From an uncultured Gammaproteobacteria bacterium (GTDB taxonomy: Bacteria; Pseudomonadota; Gammaproteobacteria; Coxiellales; Coxiellaceae), in the NCBI GenBank assembly GCA_903870185.1, contig CAIQCE010000362.1, positions 1-7,284 of the forward strand: a DNA stretch of 7,284 bases, in the 5' to 3' direction. The position numbers and the translations under genes are program-made. The notes below the pieces were generated by a model that saw only the letters and a program-made list of their open reading frames with translations, did no database searches and had not been told where the DNA came from. Shown one piece after another: positions 1-6,473 of this stretch (the stretch's first letter is position 1; every line of letters begins with the position of its first letter).

Positions 1-566
1 ATAATTCGGATGAAGTGATTCACTTTAATCCTGAAATCGACCCGCATCGAATTTTAGGAACATTGATTCATACTTGCCTGGAATCGCTAGGGAAGAATGG
101 AATCGATTACTGGGATTTCAATCGAATTGAGCAGAATATTCCTCTTTGGAAAAAAATACTGTCTTTGGCAGGCGTAGAATCGAAATTACAAATAGAATAT
201 ATCGAGCTTATAAAATCTTTGCTCATCGATATTAAAACTGACCCCAGAGCTCAATGGATATTTTCAGACTCACATCAAAATGCTCATAATGAATATTCCA
301 TTAATGCACTCGTAGAGGGAAAAATAAAAAACGTTATTATCGACCGATGCTTCATCGATCCTGAAGGCATTCGTTGGATCATTGATTACAAGACCTCTAT
401 CCCCAATCCTGATGAATCCGATGAAACTTTTTTAAAACGAGAACTCGACCAGTATCGATTGCAATTAGAAGCCTATATTAATACGGTGAAACTTATGGAA
501 GACCATCCTATCCGAGCTGCTCTCTATTTCCCTCGTTGCCGATTGTGGGGGGAGTTGTTAAAATAA
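1..566 (+). CDS. C-terminal PD-(D/E)XK nuclease domain of a RecB/AddA-like helicase-nuclease (5' partial)
   Basis: The reading frame is open to the left edge (first full codon at base 3), so this is the tail of a longer gene; the GTG at 15 is not a credible start. The visible 188 residues carry the ordered signature of the RecB-family nuclease: GTLIHTCLE with the metal-binding His at 69-71, a conserved Asp in IIDRCFID (342-344), the DYKT core with Asp at 384-386 and Lys at 390-392, and the QLEAY motif (Gln 462-464, Tyr 474-476). Family knowledge: this domain sits at the C-terminus of UvrD/RecB/AddA-type proteins that resect double-strand breaks, and it cuts DNA using Mg2+. No helicase motif is visible because that part lies outside the window, so AddA, RecB or a stand-alone RecB-like nuclease cannot be separated. 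All active-site residues appear intact. The next gene begins 27 bases downstream on the same strand, suggesting co-transcription. Confidence 0.82.
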   Translation, partial: NSDEVIHFNPEIDPHRILGTLIHTCLESLGKNGIDYWDFNRIEQNIPLWKKILSLAGVESKLQIEYIELIKSLLIDIKTDPRAQWIFSDSHQNAHNEYSINALVEGKIKNVIIDRCFIDPEGIRWIIDYKTSIPNPDESDETFLKRELDQYRLQLEAYINTVKLMEDHPIRAALYFPRCRLWGELLK

Positions 567-593
567 CGCATCATCTATAGGACCCGCCTAACC

Positions 594-1484
594 ATGAAAC
601 CCCAAAATACTAATCGATTAATCGTGGCCATTTCCTCCCGAGCCTTATTCAACCTTTCTGAAAGCAATGCCATCTTCGAGGAAAAGGGGATCGATTATTA
701 TGCCCAGCATCAAATCGAACATGAAAAATCCATTTTAGAACCCGGGGTTGCTTTTAATCTCGTTAAAAAATTATTGAAGCTGAATCAAGAACAAGATTGG
801 GTCGAGATTATACTATTATCTCGTAATAGTGCGGATACAGGGCTTAGGATTTTCAACAGCATTCAACACTATGGGCTCAACATCACTCGAGCGGCCTTTA
901 CCAGCGGGCAAAGTCCGTTTCAGTACCTTTCCCCTTTTGGAGCTCACCTATTCTTATCGGCTCATCCCGAAGATGTGAAGAGTGCATTAAATGCAGGCTA
1001 TGCGGCAGCTACGATTTTACCCTCGAGCCAACAAACTTCGGATGAAGGTCTGTTAAAAATTGCCTTCGATGGAGATGCTGTCATATTTTCAGATGAATCA
1101 GAACGAATCTATCAAGAACGTGGGCTTAATGCCTTCAATGAAAATGAAATAGTCGCCCGTGACAAGCCCCTACAAGCGGGGCCTTTCAAAGGTTTCCTTG
1201 AAGCCCTACATCAATTGCAAAATCGTTTCCCTGCCGATAACTGCCCCATTCGCACGGCTCTGGTGACAGCTCGACAAGCGCCTTCTCATGAACGTGTGAT
1301 TTTAACGCTCCGATCTTGGAATATTCGAATCGATGAAGCCTTTTTCTTAGGCGGGCTCAAGAAGAGTGAATTCCTGGCTTCTTTCAAAGCTGATATCTTT
1401 TTTGATGACCAAGAAGGGCATTGCCAACTCGCCTGCCAATGGGTGCCGACAGGACACGTCCCGAGCGGTATCAGCAATGAATAA
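594..1484 (+). CDS. Cytosolic 5'-nucleotidase (PF06189 family)
   Basis: A complete protein of 296 residues, matching the 5'-nucleotidase family related to animal cytosolic 5'-nucleotidase 1A, which dephosphorylates nucleoside monophosphates in the cytoplasm. Family hallmarks seen: AISSRALFNL near residues 12-21, LLSRNSADTGLRIFNSI around 74-90, a SPFQYL segment near 107-112, and the characteristic ending VPTGHVPSG (284-292). HAD-like catalytic motifs are in order: FDGD (158-161, Asp159 and Asp161), LVTAR (223-227), GGLKK (253-257, a motif III Lys) and FFDDQ (269-273). The ATG at 594 is preceded by AGGA at 579-582 with an 11-base spacer, a mediocre ribosome site, but the N-terminus aligns with the family from about residue 8, so the start fits. 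It follows the nuclease gene by 27 bases and its end overlaps the next gene. Likely role: nucleotide salvage or overflow; the preferred substrate cannot be read from sequence. Confidence 0.9.
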   Translation: MKPQNTNRLIVAISSRALFNLSESNAIFEEKGIDYYAQHQIEHEKSILEPGVAFNLVKKLLKLNQEQDWVEIILLSRNSADTGLRIFNSIQHYGLNITRAAFTSGQSPFQYLSPFGAHLFLSAHPEDVKSALNAGYAAATILPSSQQTSDEGLLKIAFDGDAVIFSDESERIYQERGLNAFNENEIVARDKPLQAGPFKGFLEALHQLQNRFPADNCPIRTALVTARQAPSHERVILTLRSWNIRIDEAFFLGGLKKSEFLASFKADIFFDDQEGHCQLACQWVPTGHVPSGISNE

Positions 1485-2997
1485 ACCTCAATCTTTGAGT
1501 TTAGGATTTAAGCTCGGCCTATTGTTTATTTTTGCCCTAAGCCTTTACATACAATTCCATCTCTATTTGAATTGGGATTCCACTTGGTTATTAGAAGCCA
1601 GCAGCCGATTATTGGCGGGCGGAGATTATCACACGCGTTTTGTTGACCCCAACACCCCCCTGATTATTTACCTTGGGATTATTCCTGTCTTGATGACAAA
1701 ACTGACAGGCCTCTCCATTGAATGGAGCATGAGACTCTTTACCTATCTGATTGCCCTTGCCTCGATGGCTCTTTGCTCTGAACTACTCAAAATTTTACTT
1801 CCCAAAGACTCAAACTCTCGAAGCCTATTTTTAATCGGATTGGCTCTTGGGTTTTTAGTATTAACCAACACTGATTTTGGGCAACGTGAACATTTGATGG
1901 TGATGTTAATTTTACCCTATGCTGTCCTTCGCAGCTCTGAGGAATTAAATGGCATCCGACTTAAAATTCTAGTGGGACTCTTGGCTGGAATTGGATTTGC
2001 ACTTAAACCTCAATTCTTAATTCCATTTGTAATTATGGAACTTTGTCGTTTACGCCGAGTCAAAAAAATAAAATTATTATTCACCCCCGACTTAATCACA
2101 ATTATTGCAATATTTTTTATATACTTAGCCGCTACTATTCATTTTAATCCTGAATATTTCTCATTCACTTTCCCACTGACCACAATATTTTATTCGCGCT
2201 TCCCTCACGCTTCTACAGAGGCACTGCTTTACAACTCGGATGCTCAAGTGATTCTGATTACCCTAGTCCTCAGCCGTGTTACTACCTTCCCTGAATCTAA
2301 AGTTCTCACCACTCTTCAAAAAAATTTAATTGACCTTAACCTAATCTTTTTAGGGCTCTATCTTTTGCAAGGATTGGCTTGGCAATATCATTTACTACCC
2401 TCTTTGGTCTGCAGCCTATTATTGTTGATACTGAATTTTCAAGCCTTCATGCAAAAAAACAAATTCTCTTTCCTCCTAAGTTTTGTCATCGTCGGCATTG
2501 CCATGTTATTAAAAATTACCGTCGTTTCCACCTTAAATGGAATCTATAATAAAACCCAGCCCAAGAGCCCTATCAATCAAATTATTGCTGCCGTGAATGA
2601 ACTCCATCCTCATTACTATATGGTTTGGACTACCACCGTAAACCCCACCCCCATTTTAATGAACTATACTACAGCTAAGTTGGCTTCGCGTTTCTCGGGG
2701 ATGTGGTTGGTACCGGCTATTCATCAGCAAAGCTTAGAACCCAGCAACCCGAAAAATGAATCCCAGTTGAAATGGCGGAAAAAACTGCTATATAAGATAG
2801 TGATAGATGATATACTTCAATTCAAACCAGAGGTTATTTTGGTGGATGTATCAGATGAAAAAGCCTATTTGAAAGGACGATTTGACTATATAGAATTTTT
2901 TAATGAAGACCCTCAGTTCAGAAAAATATGGGGTTCTTATAAATTCAAAAAACGAGTGTTGAATTTCGATCTGTACCAACGAAGTCAGGGGACTTAA
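1477..2997 (+). CDS. Polytopic GT-C-like inner membrane protein (putative glycosyltransferase)
   Basis: 506 residues from the ATG at 1477. An upstream in-frame ATG (1366) would add 37 polar residues lying wholly inside the 5'-nucleotidase gene, so the 1477 start, directly before the first hydrophobic helix, is preferred; translation is probably coupled to the preceding gene across the 8-base overlap, since only a weak GAGCGG precedes it. About 10-11 membrane segments are visible between residues 11 and 347 (for example 11-31, 62-80, 86-108, 163-188, 204-221, 284-321, 329-347), then a soluble C-terminal domain of about 155 residues. The first loop holds WDSTWLLEASSRLLAGG (33-49) with an Asp at 34, then DPNTPL (57-62), then GQREH (135-139). 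An acidic residue in the first extracytoplasmic loop and this layout resemble GT-C glycosyltransferases (ArnT/PMT type), which use lipid-phosphate sugars. Acceptor and sugar are unknown. It could instead be a non-catalytic relative. Confidence 0.75.
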   Translation: MNKPQSLSLGFKLGLLFIFALSLYIQFHLYLNWDSTWLLEASSRLLAGGDYHTRFVDPNTPLIIYLGIIPVLMTKLTGLSIEWSMRLFTYLIALASMALCSELLKILLPKDSNSRSLFLIGLALGFLVLTNTDFGQREHLMVMLILPYAVLRSSEELNGIRLKILVGLLAGIGFALKPQFLIPFVIMELCRLRRVKKIKLLFTPDLITIIAIFFIYLAATIHFNPEYFSFTFPLTTIFYSRFPHASTEALLYNSDAQVILITLVLSRVTTFPESKVLTTLQKNLIDLNLIFLGLYLLQGLAWQYHLLPSLVCSLLLLILNFQAFMQKNKFSFLLSFVIVGIAMLLKITVVSTLNGIYNKTQPKSPINQIIAAVNELHPHYYMVWTTTVNPTPILMNYTTAKLASRFSGMWLVPAIHQQSLEPSNPKNESQLKWRKKLLYKIVIDDILQFKPEVILVDVSDEKAYLKGRFDYIEFFNEDPQFRKIWGSYKFKKRVLNFDLYQRSQGT

Positions 2998-4266
2998 ATG
3001 CCAGTAATTGATTTAGCAACCACCAGCAATCCTGCTTTTTTGGGACCCCTGAATGATGATAGAAGCAGTTTTAAACTTGACCCTGCAGAGACCCCTGAGC
3101 GATTAGAGGGGCTTATCAGTCAGCTAATAGTTGAAATACATCGAGGCACTGGAAACCCTAGGGTCATTATTGGAGATCTTGTCCTGCCCTACAAAGATGG
3201 AAAAGAGGGAGAAAAATTCACTATAGATGAAGTGAAGGCCAAACTCGAAGAGCGTTTAGATCAAGGTACTATAGAAAAACTTGCACGCTCTGTTCAAAAT
3301 TTAAATTATTACTCAGGGCCACGAGCTATTACCTTACCCTGGACACTGGCTTTGTCAAATCAAGACACTCGTCCTTTCGTCATACCCGAAACTGTGGAAA
3401 CTACTAAGACCCTTGTCATCGAGGGTACCAGGGCAGATGCACGTATTACGTATACAAGTGAAGACAGTTATAAATTTAGCACATCAATCACCAACAGCGA
3501 TGGAGAAAGTATACAACAAGAACTGATGGCAGGAAAACTCAGCTATTCAGCTATATTAGAACCTAATGCAGAAGCCTTTACTGTCGCACCTAACTCTTTA
3601 ACCTACCAAGACAATGAAAAATCAAACTCACTCTTTAGCCAGTATATGGATTGGGCAAACACCAGTGACCTCCCCAAGTTAGAAAAAGCAAAATTGGAGA
3701 CTCTGGAAAGAGGAGATACTCCGCTTCAAGCGGGACTATCAAAAGATGAAACTCAAGGATTGGAACAATCCGGCGCAAAACTCTTAACCTTACTTAAAGA
3801 CTCTAAAAGTGAATTACATCAAGCAATCACGGGTGCAACCCCAGCCGCCTCCACTAATACTCAACCCTCTAACTGGCTAGTCAATTTATTGGCTGCCATA
3901 CTTAAGTTTTTCACTCAACTACTTGTTCAACTATTTGTCAGGCCATTTCAATCTACCGGCCAAAAAACAGCTTCTGCAGCCCCAGCTCCTGATGCTTCAG
4001 CCTCTGCTGCTGGACCTGATGCTTCAGTCTCTATCCCAGATGCTGCACCTCCGACACACGCTACTCCTGCCACCCCTCCAGAACGGCCAGCTATGCTTGC
4101 CACTGTTTTGGGAACTGCTGTCACTCTATCAAGCCCTGCCCCACCACCAGCAGTAGCAACACAACAATTACCAGATCACCTCAATCTTACACAAGGCCCG
4201 CCTGCTGCATCTGCAGCGACGCCAGCATTAGAAGATGTGCCATCGCGAAAGATGAGTGGAGGGTAG
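2998..4266 (+). CDS. Unrecognised protein with amphipathic/hydrophobic segment and Ala/Pro-rich C-terminal tail
   Basis: I do not recognise this 422-residue protein. Its ATG directly abuts the TAA of the GT-C-like gene and has a good Shine-Dalgarno (AGGGGA, 2987-2992, 5-base spacer), so it belongs to the same transcript. Three parts are visible. Residues 1-290 are a soluble, mixed-charge region with no signal peptide; a stretch from about 130 to 205 is rich in Thr/Ser and predicted-strand-like segments. Residues 292-317 (starting NWLVNLLAAILKFFTQLL) form one hydrophobic, probably amphipathic, helix that could touch or cross a membrane. Residues from about 323 to 415 are low-complexity Ala/Pro/Ser/Thr, including repeated PDAS units. 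The tail uses the same A/T-ending Ala and Pro codons as the rest, so nothing suggests a recent foreign origin. A secreted or surface-associated protein, or an effector-like protein, would fit, but this is speculation. No terminator with a U-tract follows; a REP-like hairpin begins 18 bases after the stop. Confidence 0.75.
   Translation: MPVIDLATTSNPAFLGPLNDDRSSFKLDPAETPERLEGLISQLIVEIHRGTGNPRVIIGDLVLPYKDGKEGEKFTIDEVKAKLEERLDQGTIEKLARSVQNLNYYSGPRAITLPWTLALSNQDTRPFVIPETVETTKTLVIEGTRADARITYTSEDSYKFSTSITNSDGESIQQELMAGKLSYSAILEPNAEAFTVAPNSLTYQDNEKSNSLFSQYMDWANTSDLPKLEKAKLETLERGDTPLQAGLSKDETQGLEQSGAKLLTLLKDSKSELHQAITGATPAASTNTQPSNWLVNLLAAILKFFTQLLVQLFVRPFQSTGQKTASAAPAPDASASAAGPDASVSIPDAAPPTHATPATPPERPAMLATVLGTAVTLSSPAPPPAVATQQLPDHLNLTQGPPAASAATPALEDVPSRKMSGG
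3988..4027 (+). repeat. Short direct repeat coding PDAS units in the Ala/Pro-rich tail
   Basis: The 13-base sequence CCTGATGCTTCAG occurs at 3988-4000 and again, identically, at 4015-4027, a 27-base period that keeps the reading frame (nine codons). A third, degenerate unit (CCAGATGCTGC, coding PDAA) follows near 4037. This is the kind of in-frame repeat that expands or contracts by slippage, and it suggests the tail grew by duplication. Confidence 0.7.
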
Positions 4267-4284
4267 TTGAAAGAATGTGTTGTT

Positions 4285-4318
4285 TTGTTAGGCTACGCTG
4301 CGCTGGCACTAACCTACA
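4285..4318 (-). repeat. REP-like hairpin repeat, copy 1 (supplies the pyrD stop codon)
   Basis: Read on the minus strand the element begins TGTAGGTTAGTGCC and ends GCCTAACAA. The outer stem GTTAG/CTAAC (plus 4287-4291 and 4309-4313) is perfect; an inner GCC/AGC and GCG/CGT continuation around a CAG loop contains one mismatch and one wobble pair. The GTAG immediately 5' of the hairpin is the tetranucleotide that marks REP elements mobilised by RAYT (Y1-type) transposases; assigning it to that class is inference. A close relative lies at 6474-6508 in the same orientation. The TAG at 4309-4311 is the stop codon of pyrD. There is no U-tract after the hairpin on either strand, so it is not a classical intrinsic terminator, although it may protect 3' ends of mRNA at this convergent junction. 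Confidence 0.75.
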
Positions 4319-5358
4319 TTAGACCCCACCCCGTCGTCCCGCATTTTAGCCCCAGTAAAATAACCCACAACCTCCCGAATTAAACCTGGCCCACGATAAA
4401 TCAACCCCGTATACAGCTGCACCAAATCTGCCCCCATTGCCTTTTTTTCCTTAGCATCCTCTGCTGAAAAAATTCCACCCACCCCAACGATCAAAAAACG
4501 ATCTTGAGAATATACTTTAAGTTTAGCTAAAATATTATTAGACAATTTTTTCAAAGGGTTACCACTTAAACCTCCAGCTTCAGATCCATTTTCAAAATCA
4601 GTCACAACGCTGTGATCGAGCGTAGTATTGGTCGCAACTACCCCATCGATTTGATGGCGAATAAAACAATCCACCATTTCACGAAGCTCTTCGTCACTAA
4701 GATCCGGGGCAATTTTAATTAGCAAAGGTACATAGCGTTTATGCCGCTGAGCTAAAGTTTGTTGTTGGGCTTTTAAAGCACTGACTAAGTTTTCTAAATA
4801 TTGTCCTTGCTGCAATTCTCGAAGACCCGGGGTATTGGGAGAGGAAAGATTGACAGTCACATAATCGGCGAATGGATAAACCTTATCGAAACAGTATTGA
4901 TAATCTTCCAAAGCTTGATCTAGGGGAGTGTCTTTATTCTTGCCAATATTGACCCCTACAATTCCTGGCAAACGTCGGCGCTTTAAATTAGAAACCAGAT
5001 TATCAACCCCCCGGTTATTAAACCCCATCCGATTGATCAAAGCCTCCGCCTCTGGGATTCTGAATAACCGAGGCTTGGGATTACCGAGCTGAGCATTTGG
5101 CGTCACAGTCCCTACCTCCACAAATCCAAACCCTAAAGCCAACCAAGCATCGATCGCCTCACCATCTTTATCCAAACCTGCCGCCAGCCCAACAGGATTA
5201 GAGAATTTCAGACCCATCTGCTCACAAGGCTGAAGAGGCGTGGTTCGTTGCATCCCGGTTAACACCCCCAAAGGCAGAACCGACAAAAAACTTAAACAAA
5301 GCTGGTGAGCCCATTCAGCAGGAAGCAAGAATAATACAAATCTCAATATAGCGTACAT
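4309..5358 (-). CDS. pyrD: Dihydroorotate dehydrogenase (quinone), class 2
   Basis: Oxidises dihydroorotate to orotate in de novo pyrimidine synthesis, passing electrons through FMN to membrane quinone. The 349-residue protein is full length. Residues 1-30 form the hydrophobic N-terminal helical region that docks class 2 enzymes on the inner membrane face. Then come AAGLDKDG (59-66), the substrate-binding MGFNNRG (111-117), VNIGKNK (136-142), NLSSPNTPGLR (170-180) with the class 2 catalytic Ser at 173, Lys215 in LLIKIAPDL, TNTT (243-246), GGLSG (262-266), VGGIFS (293-298) and YTGLIYRGP (316-324), which together build the FMN and orotate sites. The ATG at 5356-5358 follows AGAGGG (5362-5367) with a tight 3-base spacer. 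The C-terminal codons Val-Gly-stop come from a REP-like repeat. Upstream, only 43 bases separate the start codon from a large palindrome, so any promoter must be compact or lie within it. Confidence 0.97.
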   Translation of the reverse strand: MYAILRFVLFLLPAEWAHQLCLSFLSVLPLGVLTGMQRTTPLQPCEQMGLKFSNPVGLAAGLDKDGEAIDAWLALGFGFVEVGTVTPNAQLGNPKPRLFRIPEAEALINRMGFNNRGVDNLVSNLKRRRLPGIVGVNIGKNKDTPLDQALEDYQYCFDKVYPFADYVTVNLSSPNTPGLRELQQGQYLENLVSALKAQQQTLAQRHKRYVPLLIKIAPDLSDEELREMVDCFIRHQIDGVVATNTTLDHSVVTDFENGSEAGGLSGNPLKKLSNNILAKLKVYSQDRFLIVGVGGIFSAEDAKEKKAMGADLVQLYTGLIYRGPGLIREVVGYFTGAKMRDDGVGSNVG

Positions 5359-5401
5359 AAACCCTCTTAGATGCTTTCAATCATCATGACTTTTCAGGCT
5401 A

Positions 5402-5578
5402 ACCTAGATTTTGCACTTATTGCCGTAGCGAGAAGGCTTAATGCGCTGAAGATGCTGGTTATTTTTGATAATTTTTTCGAAAGCAGTAGCACCACTACGG
5501 TGAGAAAAAATTATCAAAAATAACCAGTAGATTCACGCAACAGGCCTTCGCAGTAGGCAATAAGTGCAGAATCTAGGT
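5402..5578. repeat. 177-base imperfect palindrome (MITE-like inverted repeat) between divergent genes
   Basis: Arms of 77 bases (5402-5478) and 75 bases (5504-5578) surround a 25-base apex. The outer ends, 5402-5424 and 5556-5578, are reverse complements at 22 of 23 positions. The inner arms, 5455-5478 and 5504-5527, are reverse complements at 24 of 24. The middle parts (5425-5454 and 5528-5555) pair only about two-thirds of the time by hand alignment. The apex contains GTAG (5486-5489) and CTAC (5495-5498), which can close a 5-base loop. There is no meaningful ORF inside and I see no target-site duplication at the ends. The shape suits a MITE or other miniature palindromic element, or a large cruciform/attenuator-type regulatory structure. 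A terminator role is less natural because neither neighbouring gene is transcribed into it from its 3' end. It fills most of the 287-base gap between pyrD and the gene at 5646. Confidence 0.85.
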
Positions 5579-5583
5579 CACTA

Positions 5584-5592
5584 TGCTATAGT
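5584..5592 (+). promoter_or_regulatory. Candidate extended -10 promoter for the gene at 5646
   Basis: TGCTATAGT combines an extended TGn motif with a TATAGT hexamer (five of six to TATAAT). Transcription would start near base 5599, giving a leader of roughly 47 bases before the ATG at 5646. No good -35 hexamer is seen; the expected position (about 5564-5569) falls inside the right arm of the palindrome. The call rests on the motif match and position only. Confidence 0.4.
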
Positions 5593-5634
5593 AGCCTTTG
5601 CAGCATTTTGACTCAAGGAATAGCCTTTTAAATC

Positions 5635-5639
5635 AAGGA
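5635..5639 (+). promoter_or_regulatory. Ribosome binding site that fixes the start at 5646
   Basis: AAGGA lies six bases before ATG 5646, an ideal Shine-Dalgarno arrangement. The alternative upstream TTG at 5598 has no such site and would sit at the predicted transcription start, so the ATG is chosen. Confidence 0.75.
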
Positions 5640-5645
5640 CACTGT

Positions 5646-6419
5646 ATGATTTCAACCTACGCAAGACTCGCACTTAGTGATTGGCAAGTTCTATCGAAAC
5701 TGATTGTTAAACACGGCACTCTGTTTCATGCTGAAACCAAAACTCCTGTGAATCCATTGTTAGAAATAGAAACTATTCAAGAAGCCTTCAGAGGCCCTTA
5801 CCAAGCTTTTTTGAGAGAAAGACTCCCTATTTACTCAGGCTTAGGTCGAGTAAAATCCAAATTAATTACGACACAGCAGGATCTTTTAAAACGAGATTCC
5901 GCAACCCCTCTTCCGCCAGAACAAACAACTTTACCGGCTGAACTACTCGCTGGAATCACCATGCCTATGCTGGAACAAATCAAACAGCAATTAGATCAAA
6001 ATACGCAAGAACAATATGCACAGTGGCAAGAAGCCGTCAATTATTGGAAAAATGGGTTATCTCAATATTTGAATCAAACTAATATTGTTCTAACCGATAT
6101 CGAGCTTGAAGAATTTATGAGAGATGAAACAGTAAGCGAAGTTTTTACTCGCTATAAAAATCTGAGCATCCCTCTACCCTCTATGAAAAATGGATGCAGC
6201 TGCTTTGGCATTTATCTGCGGTTAAAAACAGTGATCGCGGTTTATAGCTCTTTGAACCGACGCATGCAGCCTCACAATGAAACTGACATAGAATTGATAT
6301 TAAAACCTTTAAGTAACTACTTCAGCGATATAGAAAAATATGAACGCCAGATGATTGAAAATCAACAGCAATTGGCGATGCAGATTATTCATCCGATCGC
6401 GTTTGCCTTGACTCCTTGA
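5646..6419 (+). CDS. Unrecognised mostly helical, Gln-rich soluble protein
   Basis: I do not recognise this 257-residue protein. It has no signal peptide or membrane segment and looks almost wholly alpha-helical. Residues about 107-145 are rich in Gln and charged residues and may form an amphipathic or short coiled-coil helix; a second Gln/Glu-rich helix lies at about 226-247. A short CSCFG motif (Cys184, Cys186) precedes an apolar stretch (residues 188-202) and is the only conspicuous cysteine feature. It stands alone: its own candidate promoter and good ribosome site lie just right of the large palindrome, and an intrinsic terminator begins directly after its TGA, so it is probably expressed as a single-gene unit. 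Neighbours (pyrD and rluB, both on the other strand) say nothing about function. Coding potential is supported by the ribosome site, the terminator and a long open frame; a lineage-restricted protein, possibly effector-like, is conceivable but unproven. Confidence 0.72.
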   Translation: MISTYARLALSDWQVLSKLIVKHGTLFHAETKTPVNPLLEIETIQEAFRGPYQAFLRERLPIYSGLGRVKSKLITTQQDLLKRDSATPLPPEQTTLPAELLAGITMPMLEQIKQQLDQNTQEQYAQWQEAVNYWKNGLSQYLNQTNIVLTDIELEEFMRDETVSEVFTRYKNLSIPLPSMKNGCSCFGIYLRLKTVIAVYSSLNRRMQPHNETDIELILKPLSNYFSDIEKYERQMIENQQQLAMQIIHPIAFALTP

Positions 6420-6456
6420 AGAGGGGTCAGGCCCTGCAACGACCCCTTTATTTTTT
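6420..6456 (+). terminator. Intrinsic terminator of the gene ending at 6419
   Basis: AGGGGTC (6422-6428) pairs with GACCCCT (6441-6447) around a 12-base loop, and the stem can extend by a G-U and an A-T pair at its base. TTTATTTTTT follows directly. The hairpin starts within a few bases of the TGA. The opposite strand has no U-tract after the stem, so it acts on the plus-strand gene only. Confidence 0.85.
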
Positions 6457-6473
6457 GAATCCCCTGCATGCCC

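Noticed and set aside
15..17. GTG start of the first gene
   Set aside because: The frame stays open to the window edge and the visible part is only the C-terminal nuclease domain of a larger family.
1366..1476. N-terminal extension of the GT-C-like protein from ATG 1366
   Set aside because: The extra 37 residues overlap the conserved end of the 5'-nucleotidase in another frame, are polar, and precede a natural start just before the first membrane helix.
1286..1477. 63-residue minus-strand ORF inside the 5'-nucleotidase gene
   Set aside because: It lies wholly antisense to a well-supported conserved gene, has no ribosome site, and its product shows no family features.
3923..4156. 77-residue Leu/Pro-rich plus-strand ORF
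   Set aside because: It is a frame-shifted reading of the Ala/Pro-rich tail codons of the 422-residue protein; the Leu-rich composition is what that shift produces.
4285..4318. Bidirectional intrinsic terminator
   Set aside because: The hairpin is present but neither strand has a following U-tract.
5398..5408. Third REP-like copy at the left edge of the palindrome
   Set aside because: The minus strand reads CTAGGTTAGCC here, sharing TAGGTTAG with the repeats, but the GTAG start and the rest of the hairpin are absent; probably chance.
5392..5588. Target-site duplication flanking the palindrome
   Set aside because: GCTA occurs on both sides (5398-5401 and 5585-5588) but the right copy is not adjacent to the element end, so it is not a convincing duplication.
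5598..5645. TTG start for the gene at 5646
   Set aside because: No Shine-Dalgarno and it coincides with the predicted transcription start; ATG 5646 has AAGGA at ideal spacing.
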